This document shows positions 62,581 through 64,000 of a stretch of 64,000 bases of DNA, piece by piece. This DNA is from Chaenocephalus aceratus (Eukaryota; Chordata; Actinopteri; Perciformes; Channichthyidae), in the NCBI GenBank assembly GCA_023974075.1, contig CM043798.1, positions 4,101,397-4,165,396 on the forward strand, read 5' to 3'. Within the stretch, counting starts at the first letter, position 1. Every line of letters begins with the position of its first letter. The notes beneath the pieces were generated by a model that worked only from the letters and a program-made list of their open reading frames with translations, was not told the DNA's origin and made no database searches. A program made the position numbers and the translations under genes.

Positions 62581-63675
62581 TTGATAGACTATGTCCATGG
62601 TTTCAAACACCGCTTGTATCGGGCTAATCAAATGGCAAGAGAAAAGCTACAGTCTGCTCAAACTAAAATGAAAAGCCTCTATGATCGACGTGCAGAACGT
62701 TGTGAGTTGAGTCCTGGGGATCAGGTTTTAGCACTGCTGCCTGTAGTTGGCTCCCCGTTTCAGGCCAAGTTCTCTGGCCCTTATACAGTGTCCAAGAAGT
62801 TGTCAGACCTCAACTATTTGATAGCGACCCCTGACCGGAAGAAGTCGGTGCAGTTTTGCCATATAAACTTGCTAAAACCGTATTTTTCCCGTAAACCTGT
62901 GCCAGGTGTGGTTTGTTCTGTTTCCTCAGATGCTGCAGTGGTGACAGTGGGTCACCCGTCACCATCTCTGGATGTGGGGGCAGGGGTTAAGGTTGAAGAG
63001 GAGTATTCCCCAGATGATGGTCTGTTGAGAGGACGGCTTAAGAATTCGGAGTCACTGGCTAATCTGGGTGGAATGCTGGGTCATTTAACCGAACCGCGGC
63101 GCACAGAGTTGGTCGATCTAGTTAAAAACTACCCCTGCCTGTTTGGAGACACTCCATTTCGCACCCACCTTATAGAACACGATATTGAGGTGGGTGATGC
63201 TAAACCGGTACGACAGCGTTTTTACTGCATGTCTCCGGACAAACGAGAGCATTTAGAGGCAGAAGTTAAGTATATGCTGGAGAATAACATTGCTGAGCCG
63301 TGTGCTTCTAGTTGGTCTTCTCCTTGTTTGCTGGTTACGAAACCAGATGGTACATTTAGACCATGTACTGATCTCCGCAAGGTGAATTTAGTGACCAAAC
63401 CTGACTCGTTTCCACTCCCTCGCATGGAGGACTGTGTGGACCAGGTCGGTTCTGCTAAGGTTGTCAGTAAATTTGACCTGCTAAAGGGTTACTGGCAGGT
63501 CCCGTTAACGGCAAGAGCTAGGGAGATCGCCTCATTTATCACGTCCAGTGGGTTATACTCATACACCGTAATGCCATTTGGGTTACGAAATGCCCCAGCC
63601 ACGTTTCAACGCCTGATGAACCAGGTGGTGTCAGATCTTGCTGGCTGTGCTGTGTATCTGGATGATGTTGTGTTG
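62581..63675 (+). pseudogene. Gmr1-like integrase C-terminus and truncated reverse transcriptase
   Basis: Reads the integrase tail (LSPGDQVLALLPVVGSPFQA, FSGPYTVSKKL; the GPY motif). RT follows: HDIEVGDAKPVRQRFYCMSP, VTKPDGTFRPCTDLRKVN, SKFDLLKGYWQVPL (first catalytic Asp), VMPFGLRNAPATFQRLMN and AVYLDDVV (catalytic DD). Homology stops there. The remaining residues to the stop at 63750 are unrelated. RNase H is missing. Confidence 0.88.
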
Positions 63676-63834
63676 CGGATGATGTTTTTTATGCGCTATT
63701 CATATTGTTCAGACCTTATTTTATTAAAAACATATTTAGTTAAAACCTAAAAGATAATTTAGAAATTAATTAAAATATAAATACAATGTGGCACTCAATA
63801 AAAAAATGTATGTATGTCCTAAAACAGGGCAACA
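63676..63834. other. Junction between the truncated Gmr1-like element and the possible new gene
   Basis: A/T-rich, with a TATA-like ATATAAATAC at about 63776. No LTR remnant was recognised. Confidence 0.4.
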
Positions 63835-63889
63835 ATGATTACCATCTGCATGATGCTCATCACTCTGGCAACCACAGTTCTGGCAAAAG
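63835..63889 (+). CDS. Possible signal-peptide first exon of an unknown gene
   Basis: MITICMMLITLATTVLAK is a textbook signal peptide (short start, hydrophobic core, Ala at the -1/-3-like positions). It ends exactly at a donor AAAAG|GTACTG. ATATAAATAC lies about 65 bp upstream. The rest of the gene would lie beyond the window's right edge. Fish immune receptors and cytokines often have such a separate leader exon, but nothing here identifies the product. Confidence 0.4.
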
Positions 63890-64000
63890 GTACTGTCCGG
63901 TTGGTGTATCTGTATTTCTTTAAGGAAAGGTTAGCAGAGAAAAAGAGTAAAAGTATGTCTTTTGGAGCAAAATGTAATGATACAAAAATATATAAAACAT

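Larger units (their letters stand above)
59021..63675 (+). mobile_element. Gmr1-like Ty3/gypsy element, 3'-truncated
   Basis: A putative short 5' LTR, a tRNA-Pro-type primer-binding site, gag, protease, integrase and then RT lie in this order. Integrase upstream of RT is the Copia-like order known for the Gmr1 group of gypsy elements. RT stops just after the catalytic YLDDVV at about 63672, where unrelated sequence begins, and no 3' LTR follows. Several frameshifts and a poly-A insertion (61586-61600) mark an old, inactive copy. Confidence 0.85.

Overview
This is vertebrate genomic DNA, almost certainly from a ray-finned (teleost) fish. It holds one spliced host gene whose exon sizes match a vertebrate SLC22 transporter. 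The rest is largely repeats typical of fish genomes: DIRS-like and Ngaro-like tyrosine-recombinase retroelements, a Gmr1-like Ty3/gypsy element, hAT, Harbinger-like and TTAA-target DNA transposons, a tRNA-derived SINE and long microsatellites. There is no sign of prokaryotic gene organisation. Identifications come from reading the sequence and from remembered family hallmarks; no database search was run.

Layout. 0-2.7 kb: right part of a long terminal-inverted-repeat (TIR) element with an L2-like LINE fragment. 2.7-4.4 kb: hAT element with 8-bp target duplication, next to broken copies of slc22 exons 9 and 8 (4.4-4.9 kb). 5.1-7.6 kb: fold-back MITE and a TACTTGAGTAAAAGTA-type repeat. 7.58-12.74 kb: Ngaro-like element on the minus strand, shown by split direct repeats (A1...B1A2...B2), a recombinase C-terminus and a 45-bp minisatellite. 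14.5-23.2 kb: a complete 11-coding-exon OCTN-type slc22a4/a5-like gene, minus strand, 548 codons plus stop. One of its introns carries a hAT-like element with a LINE copy in twin-primed (5'-inverted) arrangement. A TTAA-flanked transposon (23.24-25.51 kb), itself carrying a hAT element, sits 10 bp upstream of the start codon.

26.6-35.9 kb: an unidentified element with ~0.7-kb inverted arms, one of them split by a second copy of the long-TIR element. Its core carries four copies of a promoter-like cassette at roughly 0.95-kb periodicity, several short or broken ORFs, polyadenylation signals and a 181-bp tandem repeat. This is the best candidate for something undescribed. 36.5-47.2 kb: nested Russian-doll structure: an outer inverted-arm element, a fold-back unit, a Harbinger-like MITE (CTG target duplication), and inside that a DIRS-like retrotransposon (gag, RT-RNase H, tyrosine recombinase) on the minus strand.

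47.58-55.18 kb: a young Ty3/gypsy element with nearly identical 1.17-kb LTRs and a CATA target duplication. Its pol is broken by frameshifts and by an inverted copy of its own 3' end. 55.2-57 kb: possible orphan exons and a first-exon-like fragment of another slc22 paralogue. 57.2-57.9 kb: piggyBac-like MITE. 59.0-63.7 kb: Gmr1-like gypsy element with integrase upstream of RT, truncated inside RT. 63.8 kb: a possible signal-peptide exon of a further gene.

Functionally, the only host gene that looks intact is the SLC22 transporter. The slc22-derived fragments on both sides (4.4-4.9 kb and 56.8 kb) suggest a former tandem slc22 cluster broken up by transposons.
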